From NCBI GenBank assembly GCA_016212845.1, contig JACRDR010000229.1, positions 1 to 10,039 of the forward strand: DNA of 10,039 bases, given 5' to 3'. Source of the DNA: Elusimicrobiota bacterium (GTDB lineage Bacteria > Elusimicrobiota > Elusimicrobia > UBA1565 > JACRDR01). Below the pieces are notes generated by a model that was not told the DNA's origin, did no database searches, and was given only the letters and a program-made list of their open reading frames with translations. A program made the position numbers and the translations under genes. Shown here in pieces: positions 1 to 7,119 of the stretch; position 1 is the stretch's first letter; every line of letters begins with the position of its first letter.

Positions 1-681
1 CGCACGTTCGCGCTCAACAACCTCGGCAAGTTCGGCAGCGCCGGCTTCGACCTCTCGACCGACCAGCGCAGCCAGGTCTACGGCGAAGAGGGCCGCGACC
101 CGCGCACGACCAACGCGGTCAAGGACACCGACGGTCTCGTGCTTCATTTCAAGGGGAGGATGCTCAAGGCGTTCTTCCACGCCTGCTGCGGCGGCTCGAC
201 GACGCCCGTCGGCGCCGTCTGGGGCGACTCCGACCGGGCGGAGAAGCCCGTCCGGGGCGTGAAGGACCGCTGGTGCTCCGCCTCCCCCCACATGGAGTGG
301 AAAGCCTACTTCGCCTTCGACGACATCCTCAACGCGCTCGTGCGCAACGGCAAGATGGCGATGAAGCTCAAGGGCGTCGGCCGCGGCGACGAGGACGCCT
401 CCGGCCGCCTCAAGTCGATCCGCTTTTTCACGGACGCGGGGACCTTCGACGTGCGCGCCGACCACTTCCGCAACTGGATGGGCTCCGCGGACTTAAAGAG
501 CACGAACATCACGCGCATCACGCGCCGCAGCCGCGGCTACGAGTTCCTCGGAAAGGGCTACGGCCACGGCGCCGGCCTATGCCAATGGGGCGCGCGCGCG
601 ATGGCCGAGAAGGGCAAGACGTACAAGCAGATCCTCGAGCACTACTTCCCCGGCGCCGAGCTCGTGAAGCGGGATGACTAA
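1..681 (+). CDS. SpoIID/LytB-domain protein, C-terminal part (5' end outside window)
   Basis: Frame 1 is open from the first base and ends at TAA 679-681, giving 226 C-terminal residues. They match the second half of the SpoIID/LytB domain: a QVYGEEG segment (residues 25-31), a T-x-A-V stretch, an HACCGG segment (60-65; a Cys/His zinc site is known at about this place in SpoIID), a VWGD segment, and the signature GYGHGAGLCQWGA (186-198) followed by an IL-x-x-Y-F-PG ending. SpoIID of Bacillus is a lytic transglycosylase that strips denuded glycan strands during spore engulfment. In non-sporulating diderms, relatives are thought to remodel peptidoglycan in the envelope. The catalytic glutamate known in SpoIID lies upstream of the window, so activity cannot be judged here. 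The gene overlaps queA by 8 bases, so both are probably on one transcript. Family assignment is firm; the cell-wall role is inferred. Confidence 0.88.
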   Translation, partial: RTFALNNLGKFGSAGFDLSTDQRSQVYGEEGRDPRTTNAVKDTDGLVLHFKGRMLKAFFHACCGGSTTPVGAVWGDSDRAEKPVRGVKDRWCSASPHMEWKAYFAFDDILNALVRNGKMAMKLKGVGRGDEDASGRLKSIRFFTDAGTFDVRADHFRNWMGSADLKSTNITRITRRSRGYEFLGKGYGHGAGLCQWGARAMAEKGKTYKQILEHYFPGAELVKRDD

Positions 682-1708
682 AGGCTTTAAGCTCACCGAT
701 TACGATTTCGAGTTCCCCGACGAGCTCATCGCGGACAAGCCCTGCGAGCCGCGCGACGCCGCCAAGCTCTGCGTCCTCGACCGGAGGACCGGCGCCGTCG
801 AGCACGCGGCGTTCCGCGACCTCACGAAGTACCTGAACCCCGGCGACTGCCTCGTCGTCAACCGCTCGCGCGTTCTGCACGCGCGGCTCGTCGGCAAGAA
901 GCCCACCGGAGGCAAGTCCGAACTGCTGCTCGTGCGCGAAGTGGAGCCCGGGGTTTGGTCCGCGATCGCCTCCGGCGTGAAGGCGGGCGTGACGGTGGAG
1001 CTCCCCGACGGCTGGACCGCCTCCATCGCCCACGGGACCGACGGGGAATGGCGCTGCGCGTTTTCGGGCCAAGACGTGCTCGGCTATCTCGAGCGCCGCG
1101 GACAGCCGCCGCTCCCGCCCTACATCTTGAAGCGCCGCAAGGAACAGGGACGCTCGCCGAACGAGGCGCCGGACGCCGAAGACTACCAGACCGTCTACGC
1201 CCGCGAGCAGGGCTCGATCGCCGCGCCGACCGCCGGCCTGCATTTCACTCCGGAGCTCTTGAAGGCGCTCGAGGCGAAGGGCGTCCAGCGCGCCGAGGTC
1301 CTCCTCCATGTCGGGCCGGGGACGTTCCGCCCGGTCAACAGCGACGACATCCGCGACCACCGCATGCTGCCCGAGTGGTACCGCATCGGGCCCGAGGCGA
1401 TAGACGCGATGCGCGAGGCGCGCGCGGCGGGCAAGCGCGTCGTCGCGGTCGGCACGACCGCGACGCGCTCGCTCGAAACGTGGGCCGCGACCGGAGCGGC
1501 GGAAGGCACAAGCGAGATCTTCATCACGCCGGCCCACTCCTTCAAGGCGATCGACGCCTTCATCACCAACTTTCACCTTCCGCGCTCGACGCCGCTGATG
1601 CTCGCCTCCGCCTTCGCCGGAAGAGAGAACCTGCTGACGGCCTATCGCGAAGCGATCGAGAAAAAGTATCGTCTCTACTCCTACGGCGACGCCATGCTGA
1701 TCCGATGA
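674..1708 (+). CDS. queA: S-adenosylmethionine:tRNA ribosyltransferase-isomerase (QueA)
   Basis: This 344-residue protein has the full family length. QueA transfers and isomerises the ribosyl part of AdoMet onto preQ1 in tRNA position 34, making epoxyqueuosine. Visible family motifs are the N-terminal D-F-x-F-P-x-E-L-I-A-x-x-P-x-E-P-R-D block (residues 11-28), LPPYILKR (147-154), YQTVYA then GSIAAPTAGLHFT (171-192), HVGPGTFRPV (212-221), V-G-T-T-x-T-R-S-L-E (259-268) and NFHLPRSTPLMLASAFAG (299-316). The ATG at 674 places the N-terminus where the family begins. It sits inside the end of the SpoIID-like gene and has no strong Shine-Dalgarno sequence, so translation is probably coupled to the upstream gene. 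The stop shares four bases (ATGA) with the tgt start. The reading frame is intact, so this half of the queuosine pair appears functional even though tgt carries an internal stop. Confidence 0.96.
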   Translation: MTKGFKLTDYDFEFPDELIADKPCEPRDAAKLCVLDRRTGAVEHAAFRDLTKYLNPGDCLVVNRSRVLHARLVGKKPTGGKSELLLVREVEPGVWSAIASGVKAGVTVELPDGWTASIAHGTDGEWRCAFSGQDVLGYLERRGQPPLPPYILKRRKEQGRSPNEAPDAEDYQTVYAREQGSIAAPTAGLHFTPELLKALEAKGVQRAEVLLHVGPGTFRPVNSDDIRDHRMLPEWYRIGPEAIDAMREARAAGKRVVAVGTTATRSLETWAATGAAEGTSEIFITPAHSFKAIDAFITNFHLPRSTPLMLASAFAGRENLLTAYREAIEKKYRLYSYGDAMLIR

Positions 1709-2850
1709 CCGTCTTCACCGTCGAAACCCGCGATCCCAAGACCCGCGCCCGCACGGGCACGCTGCGCACGCGCCGCGGTTCGGTGCAGACGCCGATATTC
1801 ATGCCGGTCGCGACGCAAGGCAGCGTGAAGGCGCTCTCGCAGGAAGACCTCGACCTGCTTGGAGCGCGGCTCATCCTCGCCAACTCGTACCACCTTTATC
1901 TCCGCCCCGGCTGCGAGCTCGTCCAGTCGGCCGGCGGCCTCGCGAAGTTCATGGGCTACCCCGGCGCGATCCTCACCGACTAGGGCGGCTTCCAGGTCTG
2001 GAGCTTGGCCGAGCTGCGCAAGCTCACCGACGAGGGCGTCGAGTTCAAGAGCCACCTCGACGGCTCCGCGCACTGGCTCACGCCCGAAAGCGTGATCGGC
2101 GTGCAGGACCGTCTGGGCTCCGACATTTGGACCGCGCTCGACGAATGTCCGCCTTACCCCTGCTCCGAGGAGACGTCGATCGAGGCCCTCACGCGCACCG
2201 AGCGCTGGGCCGAGCGCGCGCACGCCGAGTTCAAGAAGCGGACCCAAGAGATCGACGGCCTCCGCCCCCTATTCTTCCCCATCCTCCAAGGCAGCCAGAG
2301 CCCCGCTCTGCGCAAGCGCGCGGCGCTGCATGCGCTCACCTTGGAACCCGACGGCGTCTGCCTGGGAGGCATGTCCGTCGGCGAACCCAAACCCTTGATG
2401 TGGGACACCGTCGCGGCCGCGACCGAGCACCTTCCCGCCGACAAGCCCCGCTACCTGATGGGCGTCGGGGCCCCGGAAGACCTCTGGGAAGCCGTCGAGC
2501 GAGGCGTCGACATGCTCGACTGCGTCTTTCCCACCCGCGTGGGCCGCAACGGCACCGCGCTCGTGCGGGACGGCCGCGTCAACGTGAAGACCGGCAAGTA
2601 CCGCACCGATCCCCGGCCGCTCGACCCCGACTGCGGCTGCTTCGTCTGCAAGCGCTATACCCGCGCGTACCTTTCCCATCTCATGCGGAGCGAGGAACTC
2701 TCGGGCTACCGCTTCTTGTCCTTTCACAACGTCCACTACCTGATGGACCTCATGAAGGAGATCCGCTCCGCGATCGAAGCCAACCGATTCTCGGAAGCCA
2801 AGACCGCCTTCTTCGACCGCATCCGCGCGGCCAGCCCAGCGGCGAGCTAA
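1705..2850 (+). pseudogene. tgt: tRNA-guanine transglycosylase (Tgt) frame interrupted by one in-frame TAG
   Basis: Tgt swaps guanine for preQ1 at tRNA position 34 (Tyr, His, Asn, Asp), the step before QueA. The frame starts at ATG 1705, overlapping queA by ATGA, and runs 381 codons to TAA 2848-2850, normal family length. It is broken only by TAG at codon 93 (1981-1983). Before it are A-T-Q-G-S-V-K (residues 36-42) and N-S-Y-H-L (60-64). After it are GGFQVWSL (94-101), S-H-x-D-G-S (116-121), LDECPPYP (145-152), ILQGS (193-197), GGMSVGEPK (221-229), the nucleophile Asp272 in LDCVFPTR (271-278), and the zinc ligands Cys310, Cys312, Cys315 and His341, spaced as in the Zymomonas enzyme. The missing residue is the serine after the active-site aspartate. 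The 92-residue product made by normal termination could not be active. A TTG restart at 2005 would lack the first barrel strands. The lack of frameshifts means the lesion is recent or is a sequencing error; programmed read-through is possible but unproven. Confidence 0.9.
1981..1983 (+). other. In-frame amber codon at the Tgt active-site serine
   Basis: The codon lies in the conserved D-S-G-G-F-Q-V motif: GAC (Asp92), then TAG, then GGC GGC TTC CAG GTC. TAG differs by one base from TCG, a serine codon used often in this gene, so one C-to-A change explains it. Two other genes here (ending at 5300 and 8680) use TAG as a real terminator, which argues against TAG being reassigned genome-wide. Confidence 0.93.
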
Positions 2851-2937
2851 AAAATCGCCTAGAGCTTGTCTTAAAGAGTCACCGGGGATTTCTAATTCCA
2901 GTGGATTTTGCCTATAAGTCGGCCTATCCTTATTGGA
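2851..2937 (+). other. Intergenic gap between tgt and the lipoprotein gene
   Basis: This 87-base gap is AT-richer than its left flank. It may hold the promoter of the two-gene accessory pair: TATAAG (2913-2918) and TATCCT (2925-2930) are possible -10 elements, but neither has a good -35. If TATCCT were used, the transcript would start almost at the ATG and be leaderless, which would fit the missing Shine-Dalgarno sequence. No terminator for tgt was found. Confidence 0.4.
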
Positions 2938-3885
2938 ATGAAGCAGGCCCCACCTAAACTTCTGCTGGCGGCATCCGCACTCTTGCTCCTCTCTTGCGGA
3001 AAGGGCAATGAACCGGGATTTGATTCAAAGAGGCGTTCGAAAGGCATTGAAGCGCTACAGCAAGACCCGAGATTCAAGAGCCTCCCGGTCGAGGAACAGC
3101 GTCGATCGATCGCAGCGCTCCGGCAGTTCGAAGAGGAAATGCCCAGCAGTGAAGCACAAGATCGATCCGATAGAGCGGAGTTGGTGCGAACGGCGCCGCC
3201 CGGCTGGAGACCCGAGAAGAACGGCAGACATCTCAAGCTCATTTTAAACTCCAAAACGGCTCGGTACCGAATCGGCGAACGACTCTGGTACTCGATTGAA
3301 TTAAAGAATATCGGCACGGAACCGATTCAATTTACGGAAGGGGAATCCTTCTTCAAGAACGGCAGCGAAGACATGTTTCGCTGGAAGGTCTTGATTGATG
3401 GGCGCGAGGTAGGCCGTCAGGGGCTGTTCTCCTTCGAGGCACCGGTTACAGAGCCCTTTAATCCTCCCGGTTTTGACCGACTCTCGAATCGTCAAAAATC
3501 AGAATACGCAAGAAAGTTTGAGCGCGAGCACAATTTTCGCTCTCAAAGGGAAAGGGGCCTGAACGTTGCTCTCGCCCCTGGAGAGACACTTCATTCCCGC
3601 CCGGGGAGATTTCCGGAAGCCGGGGAAAAGGGGCTCACCGAGATTTCCTCGGTGGAAGGTCCGTTTCGCGAACTAGGGCCCTATCGCTTCGAGGCGCGGG
3701 GGAAGCATACGGTTCAGATTCAGTTTCGAAATCCAGGGCCTCCGCAGCTTACCGAAGGCTATTACGCATTCATGAGCAAGAGAGGATACTCTCGAGCTGA
3801 CGTCAAGCGGATGACCGACGAGGCGGAACGACACCGCCTCCCATCGGCAGACTCAAACAAGATTGAAGTTGAGGTCGGGGATTGA
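2938..3885 (+). CDS. Predicted lipoprotein with a C-terminal beta-sandwich-like domain, function unknown
   Basis: I do not recognise a named family. The 315-residue product from ATG 2938 begins with a lipoprotein signal: Lys2 and Lys7, a hydrophobic stretch (residues 8-18), and the lipobox LLSC with Cys20. Residue +2 after the cysteine is Gly, which in E. coli would allow outer-membrane sorting. A charged, probably helical segment follows (about 28-80). From about residue 100 there are alternating strands, including R-Y-R-I-G-E-R-L-W-Y-S-I-E-L-K-N-I-G (112-129), a pattern seen in immunoglobulin-like or BsuPI-like beta-sandwich domains; that comparison is by eye. An upstream TTG (2908) would put ten extra residues before the signal, so ATG 2938 is preferred. 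No clear Shine-Dalgarno sequence precedes it. Base composition is much less GC-rich than flanking genes, suggesting a different history. The stop overlaps the next gene's start (TTGA), implying coupled expression with the HExxH protein. Confidence 0.75.
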   Translation: MKQAPPKLLLAASALLLLSCGKGNEPGFDSKRRSKGIEALQQDPRFKSLPVEEQRRSIAALRQFEEEMPSSEAQDRSDRAELVRTAPPGWRPEKNGRHLKLILNSKTARYRIGERLWYSIELKNIGTEPIQFTEGESFFKNGSEDMFRWKVLIDGREVGRQGLFSFEAPVTEPFNPPGFDRLSNRQKSEYARKFEREHNFRSQRERGLNVALAPGETLHSRPGRFPEAGEKGLTEISSVEGPFRELGPYRFEARGKHTVQIQFRNPGPPQLTEGYYAFMSKRGYSRADVKRMTDEAERHRLPSADSNKIEVEVGD

Positions 3886-5300
3886 GGGAGCTCGGCAGGG
3901 CAGGACTCCTCGGACTGTGTCTGACGCTTTGCGCAACGTATTACCGTGCGTATTCCTCACCTGTGAGCGATAGCGCAAAAGCAGAGATTCAGAAGACGCT
4001 AAAACTCGGCTTTGAAAGCCGACTTCGTGAACGCGATCTAAGGGCCGAAGCGGATCGGCTGTACAAGTCCGGCGATTCGATTAATGCGAAGGATTTTCTG
4101 GATCAGGCTGATGCGGAAGCAGAAGTGATGCGTGGTCTCTTTATCGAAGCGATCCGCGCGACACAAGAAGCGTATGGCACAAAGCCGTCAATGCCGAGCG
4201 GCGTCATCCACGGGGGTCCCTTCGACGGTCAAAGAGCTGCCTGGAATCCGGTCGTTCAGCTTGGGAACGACGTTATAATTGAGCGAGAAGACCCCAACAA
4301 GCAGTTGTGGCATTTTCGATCCGAATTTCCTGCAGCAAAGGATGAGTACTCCAAGGTTGGCGGTCATACCTTCCACAGCGGAGATGTGCGGATTTCAATC
4401 GATGTGCTTGCTATAGCCTATGATCACCAGGACCCGGGGGTCATAGCATTGGCTCTTTACCACGAGTCGATTCATTTCGACGACCTCGTCTCCCGAGGTC
4501 TGCGCGGGAACAAAGAAGACCTGGAGTTGCGCGCCTACACCAAGATGCGCAAACACGCAGCAGACCTAATCGGGACATCCCCTCTCCAACCAAACTGGAA
4601 GAAGCTTTGGATGGACAGCATTAAGAAGGAGCGCGCTAGGAATTTCGAGAAGATCGTAAGACGCGACACCAACCCGATTCTACCGACGAAGGAAGAAGAT
4701 GCTGCTCTCAAAGAGGAGTTCGATACGCAAGAGGCCGCATTGGCCCAAATAAGGCGGCAAGAGGAGATGCTCCGCGAAAGCGCGGAGGAGCAGCAACGGG
4801 CACGAGAAGCTCGCGCACGGTCCCTTCGAGCGCAGCCAATCGCAGGGGCGGACCCCACCCCGAGAGCTCAGCCCGTCGCGGCATTCGACAGCGTGGGTGC
4901 CCTCAAGAACTTGGCCCAACGCGCCTGCTGGAGTCCAGACGGGATACTTGAGGCCGACATAATTCGCTGGTTCAGTTGGGTCCCCGATGGGCGGAACTAT
5001 TTCGGGCTCTTCCCGTCCGATTTAGACCATTGTTCGAGCCAATTGCTTAATGAAATCCTGGCCATGAATACCAATAGCCCCGGGCATGCGGGGCTCAGTG
5101 CCGATTGGCTTACTCGACGCGCAGCTTCGCTCCGCTCTCTTTCCCAATCCACCCCATACCCTCTAATCCCTTCTGCTCCAACTCCTGCAATCTCAGTTGC
5201 CCCACCCCCTCCCCCGCGAATGACGGCGCCGCGGCGGGAGCGCGACTGCGATCGATTTACTTGGGATGGAATAAGCTGGAAGGAAGTGGGCTGTCCATAG
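3882..5300 (+). CDS. Predicted exported protein with an HExxH zinc-protease-like motif
   Basis: I cannot name a family. The 472-residue product starts at TTG 3882, inside the stop of the lipoprotein gene, with a GAGG ribosome-binding sequence (3871-3874) seven bases upstream. The N-terminus (Arg2, Arg6, then hydrophobic residues 8-20) looks like a Sec signal peptide. L-T-L-C is a poor lipobox because Leu precedes Cys. A helical charged region (31-98) leads to a domain with ALYHESIHFDDL (191-202). Its H194-E195-x-x-H198 fits the zincin zinc-binding motif. Glu212 and Glu215, in E-D-L-E-L-R-A-Y, lie at a distance that could supply a third, gluzincin-like ligand. A likely coiled coil follows (about 272-318), then a Pro-rich linker (424-450) and a short C-terminal piece with two cysteines (Cys456, Cys471). 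It ends in TAG. Lower GC than neighbours suggests accessory origin. Metallopeptidase activity is inference from one motif; the paired lipoprotein may be its partner, anchor or inhibitor. Confidence 0.72.
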   Translation: MRELGRAGLLGLCLTLCATYYRAYSSPVSDSAKAEIQKTLKLGFESRLRERDLRAEADRLYKSGDSINAKDFLDQADAEAEVMRGLFIEAIRATQEAYGTKPSMPSGVIHGGPFDGQRAAWNPVVQLGNDVIIEREDPNKQLWHFRSEFPAAKDEYSKVGGHTFHSGDVRISIDVLAIAYDHQDPGVIALALYHESIHFDDLVSRGLRGNKEDLELRAYTKMRKHAADLIGTSPLQPNWKKLWMDSIKKERARNFEKIVRRDTNPILPTKEEDAALKEEFDTQEAALAQIRRQEEMLRESAEEQQRAREARARSLRAQPIAGADPTPRAQPVAAFDSVGALKNLAQRACWSPDGILEADIIRWFSWVPDGRNYFGLFPSDLDHCSSQLLNEILAMNTNSPGHAGLSADWLTRRAASLRSLSQSTPYPLIPSAPTPAISVAPPPPPRMTAPRRERDCDRFTWDGISWKEVGCP

Positions 5301-5339
5301 GCGGTCTCCCCTAAGAGTGTCGCCGGGCGAAGCGGATTT

Positions 5340-5348
5340 TGCTACACT
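5340..5348 (+). promoter_or_regulatory. Possible extended -10 promoter for yajC-secDF
   Basis: TGCTACACT fits an extended -10 (TG-N-TAnAnT) about 38 bases before the yajC start, in an otherwise non-coding 85-base gap. No good -35 lies 16-18 bases upstream (the region reads GC-rich), which extended -10 promoters can tolerate. Supported by position and one motif only. Confidence 0.35.
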
Positions 5349-5372
5349 CCCGGCACATCAGCCGTAACTATT

Positions 5373-5378
5373 AGGAGA
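5373..5378 (+). promoter_or_regulatory. Ribosome binding site of yajC
   Basis: AGGAGA lies seven bases before ATG 5386. It is the strongest Shine-Dalgarno sequence in the window. Most other genes here have weak ones and start at or inside the preceding stop, so this site marks yajC as the probable first gene of a transcription unit. Confidence 0.75.
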
Positions 5379-5385
5379 GACAGAC

Positions 5386-5697
5386 ATGCCCCCAGCGGCG
5401 TCCCCGAATCCGATCATGAGCTTCGTGCCCATCATCGCGATATTCCTCATCTTCTATTTCCTCATCATCCGTCCGCAGCAAAAGCAGCAGCGCGAGCACG
5501 ACCTCATGCTCGAGGCGCTCAAGAAGGGCGACCGGGTCCTCCTCAACGGTGGCCTGTTCGGCACGATCGTCGGGTTCCGGGGCGACACGCTGGAGCTCAA
5601 GATCGCGGAGAACGTGAAGGTCTTGGTCGCGCGTTCGGCCGTAGCCAAGCTGGCCAACGAATCCACCACCCCGGCGCCGCAGGGCGCCGCGGCTTAA
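5386..5697 (+). CDS. yajC: Sec translocase accessory subunit YajC
   Basis: YajC is a small inner-membrane protein that associates with SecD-SecF next to the SecYEG channel. The 103-residue product has one membrane segment (about residues 11-29), directly followed by the family hallmark IIRPQQKQQ (27-35), then the cytoplasmic domain with LKKGDRVLLNGGLFGTIVGF (45-64) and a strand-rich end. The C-terminus is a short Ala/Pro tail. The start is set by the AGGAGA site seven bases upstream. It stands four bases before secD, the standard yajC-secD-secF arrangement. In many bacteria yajC follows tgt directly; here about 2.5 kb with two unrelated genes intervene. YajC is not essential in E. coli and its precise job is not settled. 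Confidence 0.95.
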   Translation: MPPAASPNPIMSFVPIIAIFLIFYFLIIRPQQKQQREHDLMLEALKKGDRVLLNGGLFGTIVGFRGDTLELKIAENVKVLVARSAVAKLANESTTPAPQGAAA

Positions 5698-5701
5698 CTC
5701 C

Positions 5702-7117
5702 ATGTCCAAACTTCAGATGAAGTGGGCGTTCGTGGTCGCGCTGATGGCGATGAGCGCGTTCTTCCTCTACCCGTCGATCAACTGGTACACGACCGACCCC
5801 GGCGAACGGGCCAAGCTCGAGGCCGCTCGCTTGCGGCCGCGCTGGCTTCTCAACCTCGGCCTCGACCTCAAGGGCGGCACGCATCTCCTGATGGAGATCG
5901 AGGTCGACAAGTTGCAAAAAGACCAGACCCTAAAAGACGCGCTGGGCCAGGCGATCGAGGTCATCCGCAACCGCGTCGACCAGTTCGGCGTCGGCGAGAC
6001 GCTCATCGCGCGGCAGGGCGACCGCTACATCGTGGTCCAGCTCCCCGGCATCAGCGACTCGAAGGCGGCCAAAGACATCATCGGCAAGACCGCCCTCCTC
6101 GAGTTCCGGATGGTGGATTCCACCGAGGCCGGACGGAAGGCGCTCGCGAAGATCGCCGAACTCGGCTCGACCCCCTTCGCCGACGGCAAGGTGAAGCCCG
6201 AGGCGGCGAAGCTCGTCCCGGCGAACATGGCGCTCCTGCCCGGACGAGAGGACACGTTCTACCTCGTCGGCAACGATATCCCGCTCACCGGCGCGCACCT
6301 GCGCGACGCGCGGGTCCGCACCGGCGGCGACTACGGCCTGCCGGTCGTCGACTTCAAGCTCGACGACGAAGGCGGCAAGACGTTCGCCAACCTCACGGGC
6401 GCGAACATCGGCAAGAACCTCGCGATCGTGCTCGACGGCGTCGTCTACTCGGCGCCGGTCATCAAGAGCCGCATCGGCGGCGGGTCCGGCTTCATCGAGG
6501 GAAACTTCAAGATGGACGACGCCCGCGCGCTCGCGGTCGTCCTGCGCGCCGGCGCGCTGCCCGCTCCGGTGAAGATCATCGAGGAACGGACGGTCGGCCC
6601 GACCCTCGGCGAGGACTCGATTAAGAAGGGTCTCCGCGGCTGCATCGCGGGCATCGGCCTGATCTTCTGCTTCTTCCTGATCTACTACAAGGTGTCCGGT
6701 TTCTTCACGGACGCCTCGCTGGCGCTGAACCTCCTGTTCCTCGTCGCGATCATGGCCTACCTCGGCTCGACGTTGACGCTGCCCGGCATCGCCGGCATCG
6801 CGCTCAACGTCGCCATGGCGGTCGACGCGAACGTGCTGATCCTAGAGCGCATCCGGGAAGAGCTGGCCAAGGGCAAGCCCGTGCGGCTAGCCGTCGAGGC
6901 CGGCTTCGACCAGTCGGCCAGCGCCATCTTCGACTCGAACCTCACGGTGCTCGCCGCGGCCGCGATGCTGTTCCAGTTCGGCACGGGCCCGATCAAGGGC
7001 TTCGCCGTCACGCTGACCATCGGCACGATCATCTCGATGTTCACCGCGCAGGTCTGCACCCGCATGATGTTCGACGCCTGGCTGTCCGATCGCGATACCA
7101 ACGAGCTGAGCATCTAA
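5702..7117 (+). CDS. secD: Protein translocase subunit SecD
   Basis: SecD with SecF uses the proton-motive force to pull exported proteins out on the periplasmic side. The 471 residues show an N-terminal membrane segment (about 9-24), then LGLDLKGGTHLLMEIEV (52-68), a periplasmic P1 region with RNRVDQFGVGE (89-99) and a second block, NLAIVLDGVVYSAPVI (239-254), through LRAGALPAPVKI (281-292) and ERTVGPTLGEDSI (295-307). Five membrane helices follow (about 312-460), including the signature AMAVDANVLILERIREEL (371-388) with the conserved membrane Asp375, and GTGPIKGFAVTL (427-438). It is shorter than E. coli SecD, with a compact P1 region, as in many other phyla. SecD and SecF are separate genes here rather than a SecDF fusion. 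Only four bases separate it from yajC and two from secF, and there is no obvious ribosome binding site, which suggests coupled translation. Confidence 0.97.
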   Translation: MSKLQMKWAFVVALMAMSAFFLYPSINWYTTDPGERAKLEAARLRPRWLLNLGLDLKGGTHLLMEIEVDKLQKDQTLKDALGQAIEVIRNRVDQFGVGETLIARQGDRYIVVQLPGISDSKAAKDIIGKTALLEFRMVDSTEAGRKALAKIAELGSTPFADGKVKPEAAKLVPANMALLPGREDTFYLVGNDIPLTGAHLRDARVRTGGDYGLPVVDFKLDDEGGKTFANLTGANIGKNLAIVLDGVVYSAPVIKSRIGGGSGFIEGNFKMDDARALAVVLRAGALPAPVKIIEERTVGPTLGEDSIKKGLRGCIAGIGLIFCFFLIYYKVSGFFTDASLALNLLFLVAIMAYLGSTLTLPGIAGIALNVAMAVDANVLILERIREELAKGKPVRLAVEAGFDQSASAIFDSNLTVLAAAAMLFQFGTGPIKGFAVTLTIGTIISMFTAQVCTRMMFDAWLSDRDTNELSI

Positions 7118-7119
7118 CC

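Noticed and set aside
518..1576. Long minus-strand open frame opposite queA (352 codons)
   Set aside because: Arg/Ala/Gly-rich translation with no motif; it mirrors the GC-biased third positions of queA, which is clearly real on the other strand.
2005..2850. Separate functional gene starting at TTG 2005 after the amber codon
   Set aside because: It is the continuation of tgt in the same frame; a product without the first part of the barrel and the Asp92 region would not be an active Tgt.
2841..2859. Hairpin GGCGA...TCGCC at the end of tgt as a terminator
   Set aside because: Only five base pairs, a nine-base loop containing the A tract, and no T run after the stem.
2908..2937. Upstream TTG start for the lipoprotein
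   Set aside because: It would place ten residues before the Lys-containing n-region of a well-formed signal peptide; ATG 2938 gives a standard lipoprotein start.
3918..3932. Lipobox in the HExxH protein (L-T-L-C)
   Set aside because: The residue before Cys is Leu rather than Gly/Ala/Ser, so signal peptidase II processing is unlikely; an ordinary signal peptide fits better.
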